A program made the position numbers and the translations under genes. DNA of 64,000 nucleotides, taken from positions 39,954 through 103,953 of the IMG/VR virus record IMGVR_UViG_3300021963_005763. One strand, written 5' to 3'. Origin of the DNA: a virus. The notes under the pieces were generated by a model. That model was given only the letters and a program-made list of their open reading frames with translations. It was not told where the DNA came from and did no database searches. Shown here in pieces: positions 1-8,739 of this stretch. Within the stretch, counting starts at the first letter, position 1. Every line of letters begins with the position of its first letter.

Positions 1-2736
1 ATTATTTGATTTCTTAGGACTAAGAGCTCCTATGTTATCAACGTTTAATCTGCTTAGGTTAGATGGTATGCCTTCTATATACGAAACAGAATTAGGATCT
101 AATTCCAAATCTTCTTTGGTAATTTTTACTGTAGCACCTTCCCCTATTCCGCTTCCCGGATTGCTGATGAGTAGATTTTTTTCTAGACTCTCACTGACCA
201 ATGATGTAACTAAATCTTTTGACCTAGATCCGTCACTATAGGACAAAAGTGTTGCCACTGTCTGTCTAACTTTACTGGAATTTTCTAAAGATGTTTGGCT
301 AAGTTCTGCCAGTCCTTCCTGGCTTAATCTTATATTTCTAGCCATATCACTCGGAAGCGGCGCTCCAATTGGCAAACTATCAGATGATAGACTTCCATCC
401 AAAGGATATTCTCCGAATGATTGATTTTTCACGGTGTCTTCATTACCACCTAGCCCCCCTGTGGCATTGGTGAAATTAGTATCGTCACTGGGCAAACCTC
501 TGTCATTGGGCAATCTATCACTAAAATCGCTGGCAGGTGTTTGTGCCTCAATGACTTGATCTTTAGGATTAGGAGAAGTAATCATAGCATCAGCCGGATC
601 AGTTGGCTGTAGATTTTGATCTATAAGTTGCCCCGGAATACGAATAAGATTTAATTTCTGATAAAAGAATCCATCCTTAAAGGTATTCTTTACCGTAGTA
701 ACTTGAAAAACACCACTAAAGGGTATGCGATTACTGTCAAATATCATCATACCATTAGAACCTATGTCAATAGGATTTCTAAAATTTATAGCTATTAAAA
801 CTTGACCAACTATATGTGCTGCTTCCCCATCAACAGTTTCTAAATGAGTTGTTAAAGCAGGATTATAATTCCCTATTCCACCTGTTACAGTAAAAAATGG
901 ATCTCCAAGAATTTCAATTTCTGCTGTAGCAAGACTTGTACTGTTAAGAACCTTTTCGTGCATTGACCTAGCTAACACACTGTAAGGATCATTTTTTGGC
1001 AGTGCTGAATTATATCCGCTTGGAGGTAGAACACTGGTAGCAGTAGGATCTGTTCTTTTACTAGGTTGAGGTACTGTAGTGTCTGTATTCAATGTTGTAG
1101 GATTTTGTTTTACATTTGTACTATTACCAGGTCTAGCCGCAGTCTTTGTGCCTTTTTCATCTTTATTACCCATATTTTGAGGAATAGCTTCAAAATAAAG
1201 AAAATTAAAATTCAATCTAAAATTTCTAACATCTGTGTTTAAACCTGTATACAAATAATTGTATTCCCTTAACACTGACCTTTTTAACTTTTTTTCGTTA
1301 ACTAAGGAACTTTCTAAATTAGGAATATTTGTATAATGAATCCTATAGGGAGTTACAACATAGGTATATGTTTGGTAAGGCTTCTTGGTTTTATCATCTA
1401 TATTAGAAGAATTCTTAACCTCTGTTCTAACAATAAAATAATCAACCATACCATCATTGTCTATTTTAAGATCTTTGATTAAATTACTAACATATTCGCT
1501 ATCTCTAATAACAGCAGCAATAATTTCATGTAGACTTACATTTTCTGGAAACTGAGTAACTGTTTTTTTTGGTTCAAACTTTTTTTCATCTAAATCAGTG
1601 TCACCAGATGGAGCAACATCCTTGACTGTTTTATAATTTGTCTTTTTATCTGTTTGGCTAGGATCTATCATCTGATAAAGGTTACTATCTGTGCCTAATT
1701 CAGACAACTTAGATTTAGCTATAGCACCTTCACTGTCATCAGTCCATCCGTTTGCGCTAGGTTTAAGAAACTTAATTTCATAGGTATCATGAAATTGACT
1801 GCCTGCCTTTTTGGCATTTTGTTTTTCCTGATCAGTTACATTGTCCATGAGATCTTTCAATATCTCTCGAACATTTTCTCCTGCCATTTTTACAGATTTT
1901 TTCAGTTTACCCGGTTGGCCGTAGGCAGTTTCATTGAATGGAACTGCGCTACATCTATATTTTGTACCACGTTCAGTTACTTCAACTTCTACTCCTGTAA
2001 ATTTAAAAACAAAGTATCTTTCACTTTTAGGAACGAAATCCGCATCAGGAAATTGTACATCATCTTTATAACCAATAAACTGAAGTTTCAATACAAAACT
2101 CGCACTGGCATAATTAGGATACCCCGCCTTTACCGCAGATATCTGAAGTGCTTCTAAGAATCCATTTATACTGTATGGTTCAATAACTTCAAATTTAAGA
2201 CTGGTAGGCTGAGTGGTACCGCCTTGCTGACTAAAGGCCATTATAGTATCGATTTCTACATCGTCTATGAACATGTCAAATCTACCAGGACTATCTTTAT
2301 TGAAGCCGGAAATAGCCTGTAAGTTTTCTGCTTGCTGTGCTGCTTCTTTTTTTTCTTCGTCCGTTTTGGCCTTTGATTGGTTTACCTTTACTTTTTCTTG
2401 GTCTTGAATAGTAGGATATGCTATGGCATCTCTACCTTTTCCACCAGATCTTAAAATAACCAAATCTAGCTCACTATTTCTATAAGCAGCAGGATTATTA
2501 GCCACTGTTTTGTCTAAGGCAGCTAACACAAAATTATAGGTATATGATCTATAACTACTCAGAATATTTTTTTTGCCGCTACTGACAAATTCAGCCTTTT
2601 GATCTGCCTCTTTTTTGTCTTTGTTGGTAGCCTTTTCAGTTTTGGCTGTCTTTCTTTCTACTTTTTGATTCGTAGATTCAGAGGGTGTAGGAACAAAAGC
2701 AGACTCATAACCGGAATATTCATATTCATTGGCCAT
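1..2736 (-). CDS. Large baseplate/tail-hub-type structural protein (partial)
   Basis: The minus-strand frame is open from an ATG at 2736 to the window edge (912 codons, no stop), so the C-terminus lies outside. The N-terminal 120 residues are Lys/Glu-rich and low complexity. A first folded block (about residues 150-300) carries the motif FDMFIDDVEIDTIM, then FVLKLQFIGYKDD and FKFTGVEVEVTERGTKY. A later block (about 610-720) has DPFFTVTGGIGNY, VLIAINFRNP and FFYQKLNLIRIPGQ. These strings resemble hub or LysM-adjacent baseplate proteins of marine T4-like phages, but I cannot give a T4 gene number. It lies seven bases downstream of the gp53-like gene and was probably transcribed with it and with the tube-like gene before it. 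Baseplate role is inferred from context and style; the reading frame itself is certain. Confidence 0.6.
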   Translation of the reverse strand, partial: MANEYEYSGYESAFVPTPSESTNQKVERKTAKTEKATNKDKKEADQKAEFVSSGKKNILSSYRSYTYNFVLAALDKTVANNPAAYRNSELDLVILRSGGKGRDAIAYPTIQDQEKVKVNQSKAKTDEEKKEAAQQAENLQAISGFNKDSPGRFDMFIDDVEIDTIMAFSQQGGTTQPTSLKFEVIEPYSINGFLEALQISAVKAGYPNYASASFVLKLQFIGYKDDVQFPDADFVPKSERYFVFKFTGVEVEVTERGTKYRCSAVPFNETAYGQPGKLKKSVKMAGENVREILKDLMDNVTDQEKQNAKKAGSQFHDTYEIKFLKPSANGWTDDSEGAIAKSKLSELGTDSNLYQMIDPSQTDKKTNYKTVKDVAPSGDTDLDEKKFEPKKTVTQFPENVSLHEIIAAVIRDSEYVSNLIKDLKIDNDGMVDYFIVRTEVKNSSNIDDKTKKPYQTYTYVVTPYRIHYTNIPNLESSLVNEKKLKRSVLREYNYLYTGLNTDVRNFRLNFNFLYFEAIPQNMGNKDEKGTKTAARPGNSTNVKQNPTTLNTDTTVPQPSKRTDPTATSVLPPSGYNSALPKNDPYSVLARSMHEKVLNSTSLATAEIEILGDPFFTVTGGIGNYNPALTTHLETVDGEAAHIVGQVLIAINFRNPIDIGSNGMMIFDSNRIPFSGVFQVTTVKNTFKDGFFYQKLNLIRIPGQLIDQNLQPTDPADAMITSPNPKDQVIEAQTPASDFSDRLPNDRGLPSDDTNFTNATGGLGGNEDTVKNQSFGEYPLDGSLSSDSLPIGAPLPSDMARNIRLSQEGLAELSQTSLENSSKVRQTVATLLSYSDGSRSKDLVTSLVSESLEKNLLISNPGSGIGEGATVKITKEDLELDPNSVSYIEGIPSNLSRLNVDNIGALSPKKSNN

Positions 2737-2743
2737 AATCTAG

Positions 2744-3043
2744 TTACCCATTTAGCGCCTGTTTTATCACAGATAATTTTGGCAAATATATTTGTACTCC
2801 TGCCACCATATCAAAAACTGGATCCTTAATTCTATCTTTATTCCTAGCAGCAAATACCCACCAATATCCTGGATTTTTATAGAGGTCATAAGCCAATAGA
2901 TCAGGTCTAAATTCGTAGGTAGCAGTTATAGTAAAAAGATGATCATCAGACTGATAGGGAATATCTCGAAAATTTAATACATCTAAGTGATCGTTGACTA
3001 TGCTAGTAGTGTAATATGGACTTGTTGGATTATAGATGATCAT
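2744..3043 (-). CDS. 53: Baseplate wedge subunit gp53-like
   Basis: A 99-residue protein. The pattern FRPDLLAYDLYKNPGYWWVFA followed by an N-[KR]-D-x-I-x-D-P-V-F-D segment and a final IYLPK is the LysM-like signature of T4 gp53. In T4, gp53 completes the baseplate wedge and joins wedges around the hub. T4 gp53 is 196 residues, so this is a short, domain-only version. It starts one base after the stop of the 311-aa gene upstream and ends seven bases before the large baseplate gene, so the three form one minus-strand operon. The assignment rests on motif recognition without alignment. Confidence 0.75.
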   Translation of the reverse strand: MIIYNPTSPYYTTSIVNDHLDVLNFRDIPYQSDDHLFTITATYEFRPDLLAYDLYKNPGYWWVFAARNKDRIKDPVFDMVAGVQIYLPKLSVIKQALNG

Positions 3044-3044
3044 T

Positions 3045-3980
3045 TTAAATGAATCCTTTTCCTCTCATAACGCCATTGAGGTAGCTATTAACACTAAACC
3101 CTTGCATTTCGTCTCTACTATACATAGTAATAACCGTTATAGCCAATGTACTCATTGTAGGTACTGAAAAGATATTGGCAGAATCTGCCGACTTAAAGGT
3201 CATATAATCAACACTATCAGGTAATTCAATACGAAAATTAGTTATTGCTACAGGTACATTGTCTAACATTAAATCTCCGTAAGCAAACAATCTACATACA
3301 GGGGGCGGAGCGCCGCTATCTGGATCACCTGACCTTGCTCCTCCTGATCTCATACGTGTTAAAGCTCTGACCAAGGTCTTAGTGGCAATATAAATTTTTG
3401 CGTCGTTTTCATTTTGTATTGTAAATTTTCCAGTCAATGTAATTGAGCTTAATTTACTGCGTTGATAGAAACTTATAGAAAAGTTGCTGTGCATGGGATT
3501 TAATGTACCATAATCCGCACTGGCTTCATAGGTTATACTAGGAGTGTAAGGGAATAAAATACCGCCTTGTCCAGTTAGGGCAGACGTTAAACCTGTTAGG
3601 TATTTAGGTGGTACAAGTATTCTTACCCTAAGATCCTGTCCTTGCTTATTGCCATTAACATCAAAAAAATTAACTGTAGGATTAGGGATAGGTCTTTTTT
3701 CTGCACCAGTAGGAATCCCAGGCACTGATCTTTCTAATAATCCAACAGATTTCTCTCCGTTTATTTCTCTTTCATCATAATATTCGCCGTTGATGTCAAC
3801 TATATTCGAATTTTGATATTTTTCCAATGTGCTTTGATCAGAATTTGACTGGTTAGTGGCTAGATTGCGCTCTGCCGCCTGTAAATTTTCAACATTCTGT
3901 CTACTTTGTTGCGTAGACAATGGTTCAATTTCAGCTGTAGTTGTCTGGTTTGATGAAGCCACAGGGTTTAGAATAGCCAT
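3045..3980 (-). CDS. Tail-tube/baseplate-associated structural protein
   Basis: A 311-residue protein. The first 95 residues are Gln/Asn/Ser-rich and look disordered. From residue 110 it has a tube-like beta fold pattern: LRVRILVPPKYL, GGILFPYTPSITYEA, LNPMHSNFSISFYQRS, then APPPVCRLFAYGDLMLDNVPVAITNF. That layout is shared by structural proteins of marine T4-like phages that sit where gp48 or gp54 (tube cap or initiator) is expected. The number is left open. It is the first gene of the minus-strand baseplate operon. ATG at 3980 is preceded by TAGGAAAC and, about 30 bases further upstream, by a minus-strand GTAAATA late promoter. Confidence 0.6.
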   Translation of the reverse strand: MAILNPVASSNQTTTAEIEPLSTQQSRQNVENLQAAERNLATNQSNSDQSTLEKYQNSNIVDINGEYYDEREINGEKSVGLLERSVPGIPTGAEKRPIPNPTVNFFDVNGNKQGQDLRVRILVPPKYLTGLTSALTGQGGILFPYTPSITYEASADYGTLNPMHSNFSISFYQRSKLSSITLTGKFTIQNENDAKIYIATKTLVRALTRMRSGGARSGDPDSGAPPPVCRLFAYGDLMLDNVPVAITNFRIELPDSVDYMTFKSADSANIFSVPTMSTLAITVITMYSRDEMQGFSVNSYLNGVMRGKGFI

Positions 3981-4011
3981 TGAAACAGTTTCCTAAATCA
4001 TTTTAATTTTA

Positions 4012-4018
4012 TATTTAC
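4012..4018 (-). promoter_or_regulatory. Late promoter GTAAATA for the baseplate operon
   Basis: The plus strand reads tatttac, so the minus strand reads GTAAATA about 32 bases upstream of the ATG at 3980. It stands back to back with a plus-strand TATAAATA that begins three bases away. T4-type late promoters are this -10 element alone, read by the gp55 sigma factor. Confidence 0.6.
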
Positions 4019-4020
4019 CT

Positions 4021-4028
4021 TATAAATA
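4021..4028 (+). promoter_or_regulatory. Late promoter TATAAATA, divergent from the baseplate promoter
   Basis: A perfect match to the T4 late promoter consensus, 74 bases before the gp55 start. It lies back to back with the minus-strand GTAAATA at 4012-4018. If used, gp55 would also be transcribed late and could feed back on its own synthesis. Confidence 0.55.
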
Positions 4029-4048
4029 AAGTGCCATTTTAGTACCTC

Positions 4049-4077
4049 TTGACCTTTTATCTCTAAGGTTATATACT
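4049..4077 (+). promoter_or_regulatory. Sigma70-type early promoter for gp55-gp47-gp46
   Basis: TTGACC (4049-4054), a 17-base spacer and TATACT (4072-4077) form a near-consensus host promoter with 5 of 6 matches in each hexamer. Transcription would begin near 4084, giving a leader of about 18 bases with AAGGAAG as Shine-Dalgarno. This fits expression of the late sigma factor and recombination nuclease before late genes. Confidence 0.65.
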
Positions 4078-4101
4078 CCTGGATAAGGAAGATTAATAAT
4101 A

Positions 4102-4995
4102 ATGACTATAATAACAAAAAAGGTAAAATACCTTAACAATCGTGATCTATTAGAAGAAATTCATAAGAGTAAATGTAGTTTTTCATGTTTCAGTAGTAAA
4201 GAATATCAACAACACGACATAATCGTAGCAGATATAAAAAAAATCACAATAAGAACCATAAGCGATGCTAAGAAAAACCGTGCTAAACGAATAGGTTTGA
4301 AAAATTTCGTAGAAGCTAGAAAAAACGGAGATAAAAAAATTAAATTAGCAGACCTTACTCCAGATTATAAAAAAATATTAAAGACCGATCTTGTGTTTAG
4401 AGTAATGACATTCGAACACATACCACTTACTCCGGGTCGAAAAAAAACTACCAAGACTACTTCAGATAATCACGAAAAAGTAAATTTTCCTCCTTTCCAG
4501 CATTGGAAATTTAACGAAGAAAATGAATTGATCTGTGTGGGCAAAAGTCATTGGAAGGGCGGAATAAAGACAGGAAAATTTTCTAAAGAACACGGACGTA
4601 TTACCGAAGAACTAGGCCGTATGTTTATTAAACTTTCCGAACGTTATGCCCAACGTAGTAATTGGCGTGGCTATACCTATATCGACGAAATGCGTGGTCA
4701 GGCCATATTACAACTTAGCCAAATTGGTCTACAGTTCGATGAATCAAAATCAGAAAACCCATTTGCCTACTATACTGCTGCTGTCAATAATTCATTTACT
4801 CGTATTCTTAATATTGAAAAGAAAAATCAGAATATCAGAGATGACATGCTGATTGAAAACGGACTAACGCCTAGCTCAACTAGACAAAATTATCAGGAAT
4901 TCGCAGAAGAAATAGCACGACAGGCTAACTTATATAAAAATACAAGAATGCCAAAAGCAGCAGAAAATATAGAAGATGAAGAGGAGGCGGCTTGA
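4102..4995 (+). CDS. 55: Late-transcription sigma factor gp55
   Basis: A 297-residue homologue of T4 gp55, the small sigma-like protein that directs host RNA polymerase to TATAAATA late promoters. Residues about 185-250 hold the core signature: NWRGYTYIDEMRGQAI, LQFDESKSENPFAYYTAAV, then FTRILNIEKKNQNIRDDM. T4 gp55 is 185 residues. The extra N-terminal 120 residues (KYLNNRDLLEEIHKSK, VFRVMTFEHIPLTPGRKK) are typical of the marine T4-like version. The C-terminus (AENIEDEEEAA) is acidic but lacks obvious hydrophobic residues; in T4 a hydrophobic/acidic tail contacts the gp45 clamp. ATG at 4102 follows AAGGAAG. The many (N)TAAATA elements in the window are its expected targets. Confidence 0.92.
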   Translation: MTIITKKVKYLNNRDLLEEIHKSKCSFSCFSSKEYQQHDIIVADIKKITIRTISDAKKNRAKRIGLKNFVEARKNGDKKIKLADLTPDYKKILKTDLVFRVMTFEHIPLTPGRKKTTKTTSDNHEKVNFPPFQHWKFNEENELICVGKSHWKGGIKTGKFSKEHGRITEELGRMFIKLSERYAQRSNWRGYTYIDEMRGQAILQLSQIGLQFDESKSENPFAYYTAAVNNSFTRILNIEKKNQNIRDDMLIENGLTPSSTRQNYQEFAEEIARQANLYKNTRMPKAAENIEDEEEAA

Positions 4996-5037
4996 CATTT
5001 AGATCTGTAATTGCTATTATGCCACAGAGGAGAGTCT

Positions 5038-6051
5038 ATGGCATTGTTTAAAAAGGTAGCGTGTTTTACAGATCTACATGTTGGTGCTAAATCAAACAGC
5101 ACAGTTCACCTACAGGACTGTGAAGAATTTGTAGATTGGTTTATTGAATCGGCTAAAAGAGAAGGTTGCGAAACCGCAATCTTTCTCGGAGACTGGAGTC
5201 ATAATCGTAACAGTCTAAACTTATACACATTAGATACTAGCCTGCGACTGTTAGAAAAACTGGGTGCGGCCTTTGAACAGTTCTTTTGGTTTCCAGGCAA
5301 TCACGACCTATTCTACAAAGACAAGCGTGATATTCATAGTTCAGCGTTCGGGCGTCATATACCAGGCGTTACTGTGGTTGAAACCGTAACCACTATAGAT
5401 GATGTAACTTTAGTTCCATGGCTAGTAGGAGATGAATGGAAGGTTATGAAAAATGTTAAAAGCAAATACGTGTTTGGACATTTTGAATTGCCCAAGTTTA
5501 TGATGAATGCTATGGTTCAGATGCCCGACCACGGTGAACTGCGTGCTGAAGATTTTAAGGGACCAGACTATGTATTCAGCGGACATTTTCATAAACGTCA
5601 ACGGAATGGATGTGTAATTTATATAGGAAACGCCTTTGCTCACAATTATTCAGATGCTTGGGACGATGACCGAGGCATGATGACCTTAGAGTGGGAAGGG
5701 GAGCCAAAGTTTCATAACTGGGAAAATGCTCCTAAATTTAGAACCATCAAGCTAAGTGACCTCATTGATCGCAAAGACGAAATAATGAAGTCAAAAATGT
5801 ATATTAGAGTGAACTTGGACATTGATATCAGTTTTGAAGAAGCCAACTTTATCAAAGAAGAATTTACTAAGATTTATGACATAAGAGAAATCAGTCTTAT
5901 TCAAGACAAGAGTAATTTAGAAGGTTCCTACGAGGATAATCCAGATACACAATTTGAAAGCATTGATCAAATTGTATCAGAACAATTGACCAATTTAGAC
6001 AGTGGTAATTTTGACAAGAAACTATTAATGGACATTTATAATGACCTTTAA
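5038..6051 (+). CDS. 47: Recombination endonuclease subunit gp47 (Mre11/SbcD-like)
   Basis: The 337-residue calcineurin-like phosphoesterase half of the gp46/gp47 nuclease, which resects DNA ends for recombination-dependent replication and host DNA breakdown. The metal-binding motifs are intact: DLH at 12-14, FLGDW at 49-53, PGNHD at 86-90, FGHFE at 146-150 and SGHFHK at 181-186. Length matches T4 gp47 (339). I start it at ATG 5038, which has AGAGGAGAG just upstream, rather than at an in-frame TTG at 5011. The stop overlaps the gp46 start by 11 bases, as expected for co-translated partners. Confidence 0.93.
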   Translation: MALFKKVACFTDLHVGAKSNSTVHLQDCEEFVDWFIESAKREGCETAIFLGDWSHNRNSLNLYTLDTSLRLLEKLGAAFEQFFWFPGNHDLFYKDKRDIHSSAFGRHIPGVTVVETVTTIDDVTLVPWLVGDEWKVMKNVKSKYVFGHFELPKFMMNAMVQMPDHGELRAEDFKGPDYVFSGHFHKRQRNGCVIYIGNAFAHNYSDAWDDDRGMMTLEWEGEPKFHNWENAPKFRTIKLSDLIDRKDEIMKSKMYIRVNLDIDISFEEANFIKEEFTKIYDIREISLIQDKSNLEGSYEDNPDTQFESIDQIVSEQLTNLDSGNFDKKLLMDIYNDL

Positions 6052-7828
6052 GATTAAGACACTGACAGTAAAGAATTTCATGAGTGTAGGCAATCAAACT
6101 CAAGGTGTTGATTTTGATCAAGAGCAGTTGACCCTGGTGTTAGGATCTAATCATGACCTGGGTGGCGATGACACAGGTTCCAGAAATGGCACAGGTAAGA
6201 CCACAATAATCAACGCCTTGAGTTATGGCCTTTATGGCCAGGCATTGACCAACATTAAAAAAGAAAATCTAATCAACAAGATCAATAATAAACATATGTT
6301 GGTCACAGTTGAGTTTGAAAAGAATAATCTAAATTATCGTATCGAACGTGGTCGTAAACCCAATGTTCTCAAATTGTTTGTCAACAATCAAGAAATCACT
6401 GCAGACAACCATGGAGACGATGAAAGTCAAGGTGACAGCAGAGAAACACAAAAGTCAATTGAACAAATGTTAGAAATGAGTCACACTATGTTCAAACACC
6501 TCGTAGCTCTCAATACCTATACCGAACCTTTCTTGGCCATGCGGGCCGCTGATCAACGTGAAGTTATTGAACAACTGTTAGGCATAACCCTATTGTCAGC
6601 CAAGGCAGAAGAATTAAAAAATCGTGTAAAAGAAAACAAGGACTTAATTTCCAAAGAAAATTTTAGAATTGAAGGTATCAAATCGGCCAACGAAAATGTT
6701 CAGAAGAGTATAGAAAGCCTAAAACTTAAAAGTTCAGCTTGGCTCAATAAACATGACCAAGAATTGGAATCATTAGGTCGTGCCATTGTTAATCTCGAAG
6801 CAGTAGATATTGAAGCAGAGATACAGGCTCACGCTAAATTAAAGGCATGGTTAGACAATGATAAAAAATTAACCGGCTTAAGAAAGCAAAAGGCAACGTT
6901 GGAAACTGCTGTCATGCAGGCAGAAAAAACTGTGAAAAAATACACAGCAGAAGTAGAAAAATTAAAAGATCATAAATGTCATGCCTGCGATCAAAAACTT
7001 CAAGATCATAAACACAAAGAAATGTTAGATGATGCTGTCAAGCACAAGATGGAAGCAGAGGAATATGCTTTAAAAGTGGTCAATGACTACGGACTGATTG
7101 TCAATGACATTGAAAAAATCGGCAACCAAGGAGCAAAGCCTACTACATTTTACGAAACTGAGGTAGAAGCATTAGGTCATAAAAACAATTTAGGCAACTT
7201 AGAAAAGGCACTGATACAAAAATCAGAAGAATCTAATCCCTATGAAGAACAAATTGAAGAACTAAAAAATTCTGCTATACAAGAAATAGATTGGACATCA
7301 ATCAACGAATTAACCAAGTTGCGTGATCACCAGGACTTTCTTTTGAAATTGTTAACAAATAAAGATAGTTTCATACGAAAACGTATTATTGATCAAAATC
7401 TTTCATATCTTAATAAAAGGTTAAGTTATTACATTGACAAATTAGGGTTGCCGCATCGTGTGGTGTTTCAAAATGATCTCACGGTAGAAATAACTCAACT
7501 GGGACAAGATTTAGACTTTGATAATCTCAGCAGGGGTGAACGTAATAGATTAATTTTAAGTATGAGTTTTGCCTTTAGAGACGTATGGGAAGGCCTATAC
7601 CAACCTATCAATTTACTATTCATCGATGAACTTGTTGATTCAGGAATGGATTCAGCCGGTGTGGAAAGTGCTTTAGCAGTATTGAAAAAAATGGGCAGGG
7701 AACGTAATAAGAATATATATCTTATTAGTCACAAAGATGAACTACAGGGCAGAGTTAATAACGTGCTTAGAGTGATAAAAGAAAACGGTTTCACTAGCTA
7801 TTCAAACAGTTTAGAATATGTCAACTGA
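6041..7828 (+). CDS. 46: Recombination endonuclease subunit gp46 (Rad50/SbcC-like)
   Basis: A 595-residue SMC-type ATPase, partner of gp47. Walker A is GSRNGTGKTT at 46-55. Two long coiled-coil arms flank a zinc hook, CHAC, at residues 313-316. The ABC signature LSRGERNRL is near 495 and Walker B (NLLFIDELVDSGMD) near 525, followed by an ISHKDE H-loop. T4 gp46 is 560 residues. All catalytic parts are present. It overlaps gp47 by 11 bases and the next small gene by 11 bases, so the cluster is tightly coupled. Confidence 0.93.
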   Translation: MTFKIKTLTVKNFMSVGNQTQGVDFDQEQLTLVLGSNHDLGGDDTGSRNGTGKTTIINALSYGLYGQALTNIKKENLINKINNKHMLVTVEFEKNNLNYRIERGRKPNVLKLFVNNQEITADNHGDDESQGDSRETQKSIEQMLEMSHTMFKHLVALNTYTEPFLAMRAADQREVIEQLLGITLLSAKAEELKNRVKENKDLISKENFRIEGIKSANENVQKSIESLKLKSSAWLNKHDQELESLGRAIVNLEAVDIEAEIQAHAKLKAWLDNDKKLTGLRKQKATLETAVMQAEKTVKKYTAEVEKLKDHKCHACDQKLQDHKHKEMLDDAVKHKMEAEEYALKVVNDYGLIVNDIEKIGNQGAKPTTFYETEVEALGHKNNLGNLEKALIQKSEESNPYEEQIEELKNSAIQEIDWTSINELTKLRDHQDFLLKLLTNKDSFIRKRIIDQNLSYLNKRLSYYIDKLGLPHRVVFQNDLTVEITQLGQDLDFDNLSRGERNRLILSMSFAFRDVWEGLYQPINLLFIDELVDSGMDSAGVESALAVLKKMGRERNKNIYLISHKDELQGRVNNVLRVIKENGFTSYSNSLEYVN

Positions 7829-8141
7829 ATTTGAAGATAGATATCGAGAATTGTATTCAAGATACGTAGAGCTTAATATAAATCTGCATAATTACCATGT
7901 CGAGTTCTTCAGGCGTAAGTTAAAGAAAGATGCAGATAATATACGAGATTGTCTTGCCGAGATGAGAGAACTTGTATTGGATATGAAAAAGATAGTGTTA
8001 GCAGTAAGACGAGAACATGTAAAAAATTGGCGAGTAAAAATACAGGACAAATATTATTACTCTAAAGATGGAAAGAAAAAACTAAAGAGGTCAACGAAAA
8101 AAGATTATGGAAACTACAAACCACCTGAAAAAACTATTTGA
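7818..8141 (+). CDS. Small basic protein of unknown function
   Basis: A 107-residue protein not recognised as a named family. It is predicted to be largely helical (YRELYSRYVELNINLHNYH, then a charged helix) with a Lys-rich C-terminal tail (YYSKDGKKKLKRSTKK). It starts 11 bases inside the end of gp46 and overlaps the next gene by 35 bases, so it is translated as part of the gp55-gp47-gp46 operon. A nucleic-acid-binding or nuclease-accessory role is possible but is only an inference from charge and position. Confidence 0.7.
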   Translation: MSTEFEDRYRELYSRYVELNINLHNYHVEFFRRKLKKDADNIRDCLAEMRELVLDMKKIVLAVRREHVKNWRVKIQDKYYYSKDGKKKLKRSTKKDYGNYKPPEKTI

Positions 8142-8301
8142 AGAATTTCTCAAAGAAGATGAAAAGTTTACCAGCGGCAATGCTGCGGCTGGAACCAGAG
8201 CAAGAAAAGCATTAGCAGAAATTTCTAAGACAGTTAAAGCTCGTCGTAATGAAATTACAGAAGAAAAAAATGCTCGCAAGGAAGCCAAGGCCGCTAAATG
8301 A
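8107..8301 (+). CDS. Histone H1-like (Hc1-type) small protein
   Basis: A 64-residue, Ala/Lys/Arg-rich protein. The segment GNAAAGTRARKALAEISK matches the short Hc1-like proteins common in environmental phages, which resemble the bacterial/chlamydial histone H1 homologue family. Two helices and no other motif are visible. It overlaps the preceding gene by 35 bases and its stop precedes the next start by three bases. DNA binding is inferred from the family; the role in infection is unknown. Confidence 0.7.
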   Translation: METTNHLKKLFEEFLKEDEKFTSGNAAAGTRARKALAEISKTVKARRNEITEEKNARKEAKAAK

Positions 8302-8304
8302 TTG

Positions 8305-8739
8305 ATGTCTTGGTATCATCAAGATACGATAGTCAATGAATTACCCGATGATTGTATTGGTTTTGTGTATCTCATCACCAATACAATCACAAATAAAAAA
8401 TACATAGGCAAAAAATTAGGCAAATTTTCAAAAACAACCTACAAAGTAGTAAAATTAAAAAACGGTACTAAGAAAAAGAAACGCATCAAAACAAAGATAG
8501 ACTCAGACTGGCAAACATATTACGGCTCAAACGATCAACTCACAAAAGATGTAGCACAATTAGGCACCGACAAATTTCACAGAGAAATATTATATTTTTG
8601 TAAATCTAAGGCAGAATGTAGTTACATTGAGGCACGCGAACAATTCACAAGAAAAGTATTAGAATCAGACGAATATTATAACGGACAGATATCTGTTCGT
8701 GTCCATGGCTCACATATCAAAGGCAAATTAATCGGTTAA
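8305..8739 (+). CDS. GIY-YIG endonuclease (SegE-like)
   Basis: A 144-residue protein with a GIY-YIG nuclease core: GFVY at 19-22 and KYIGKK at 32-37, then DWQTYYGSN, a conserved Glu in SYIEAREQF, and YYNGQ near the end. This layout corresponds to the T4 SegE-type free-standing homing endonucleases, which nick or cut DNA at intronless target sites and spread between phages. ATG at 8305 is preferred over the TTG three bases earlier. It is the last gene of the recombination operon and lies directly before a 440-base gene-free structured region, so the pair may have arrived together. Confidence 0.78.
   Translation: MSWYHQDTIVNELPDDCIGFVYLITNTITNKKYIGKKLGKFSKTTYKVVKLKNGTKKKKRIKTKIDSDWQTYYGSNDQLTKDVAQLGTDKFHREILYFCKSKAECSYIEAREQFTRKVLESDEYYNGQISVRVHGSHIKGKLIG

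Noticed and set aside
5011-5037. TTG start extending gp47 by nine codons.
   Set aside because: ATG 5038 has a strong Shine-Dalgarno at the right distance, and the phosphoesterase family starts there.
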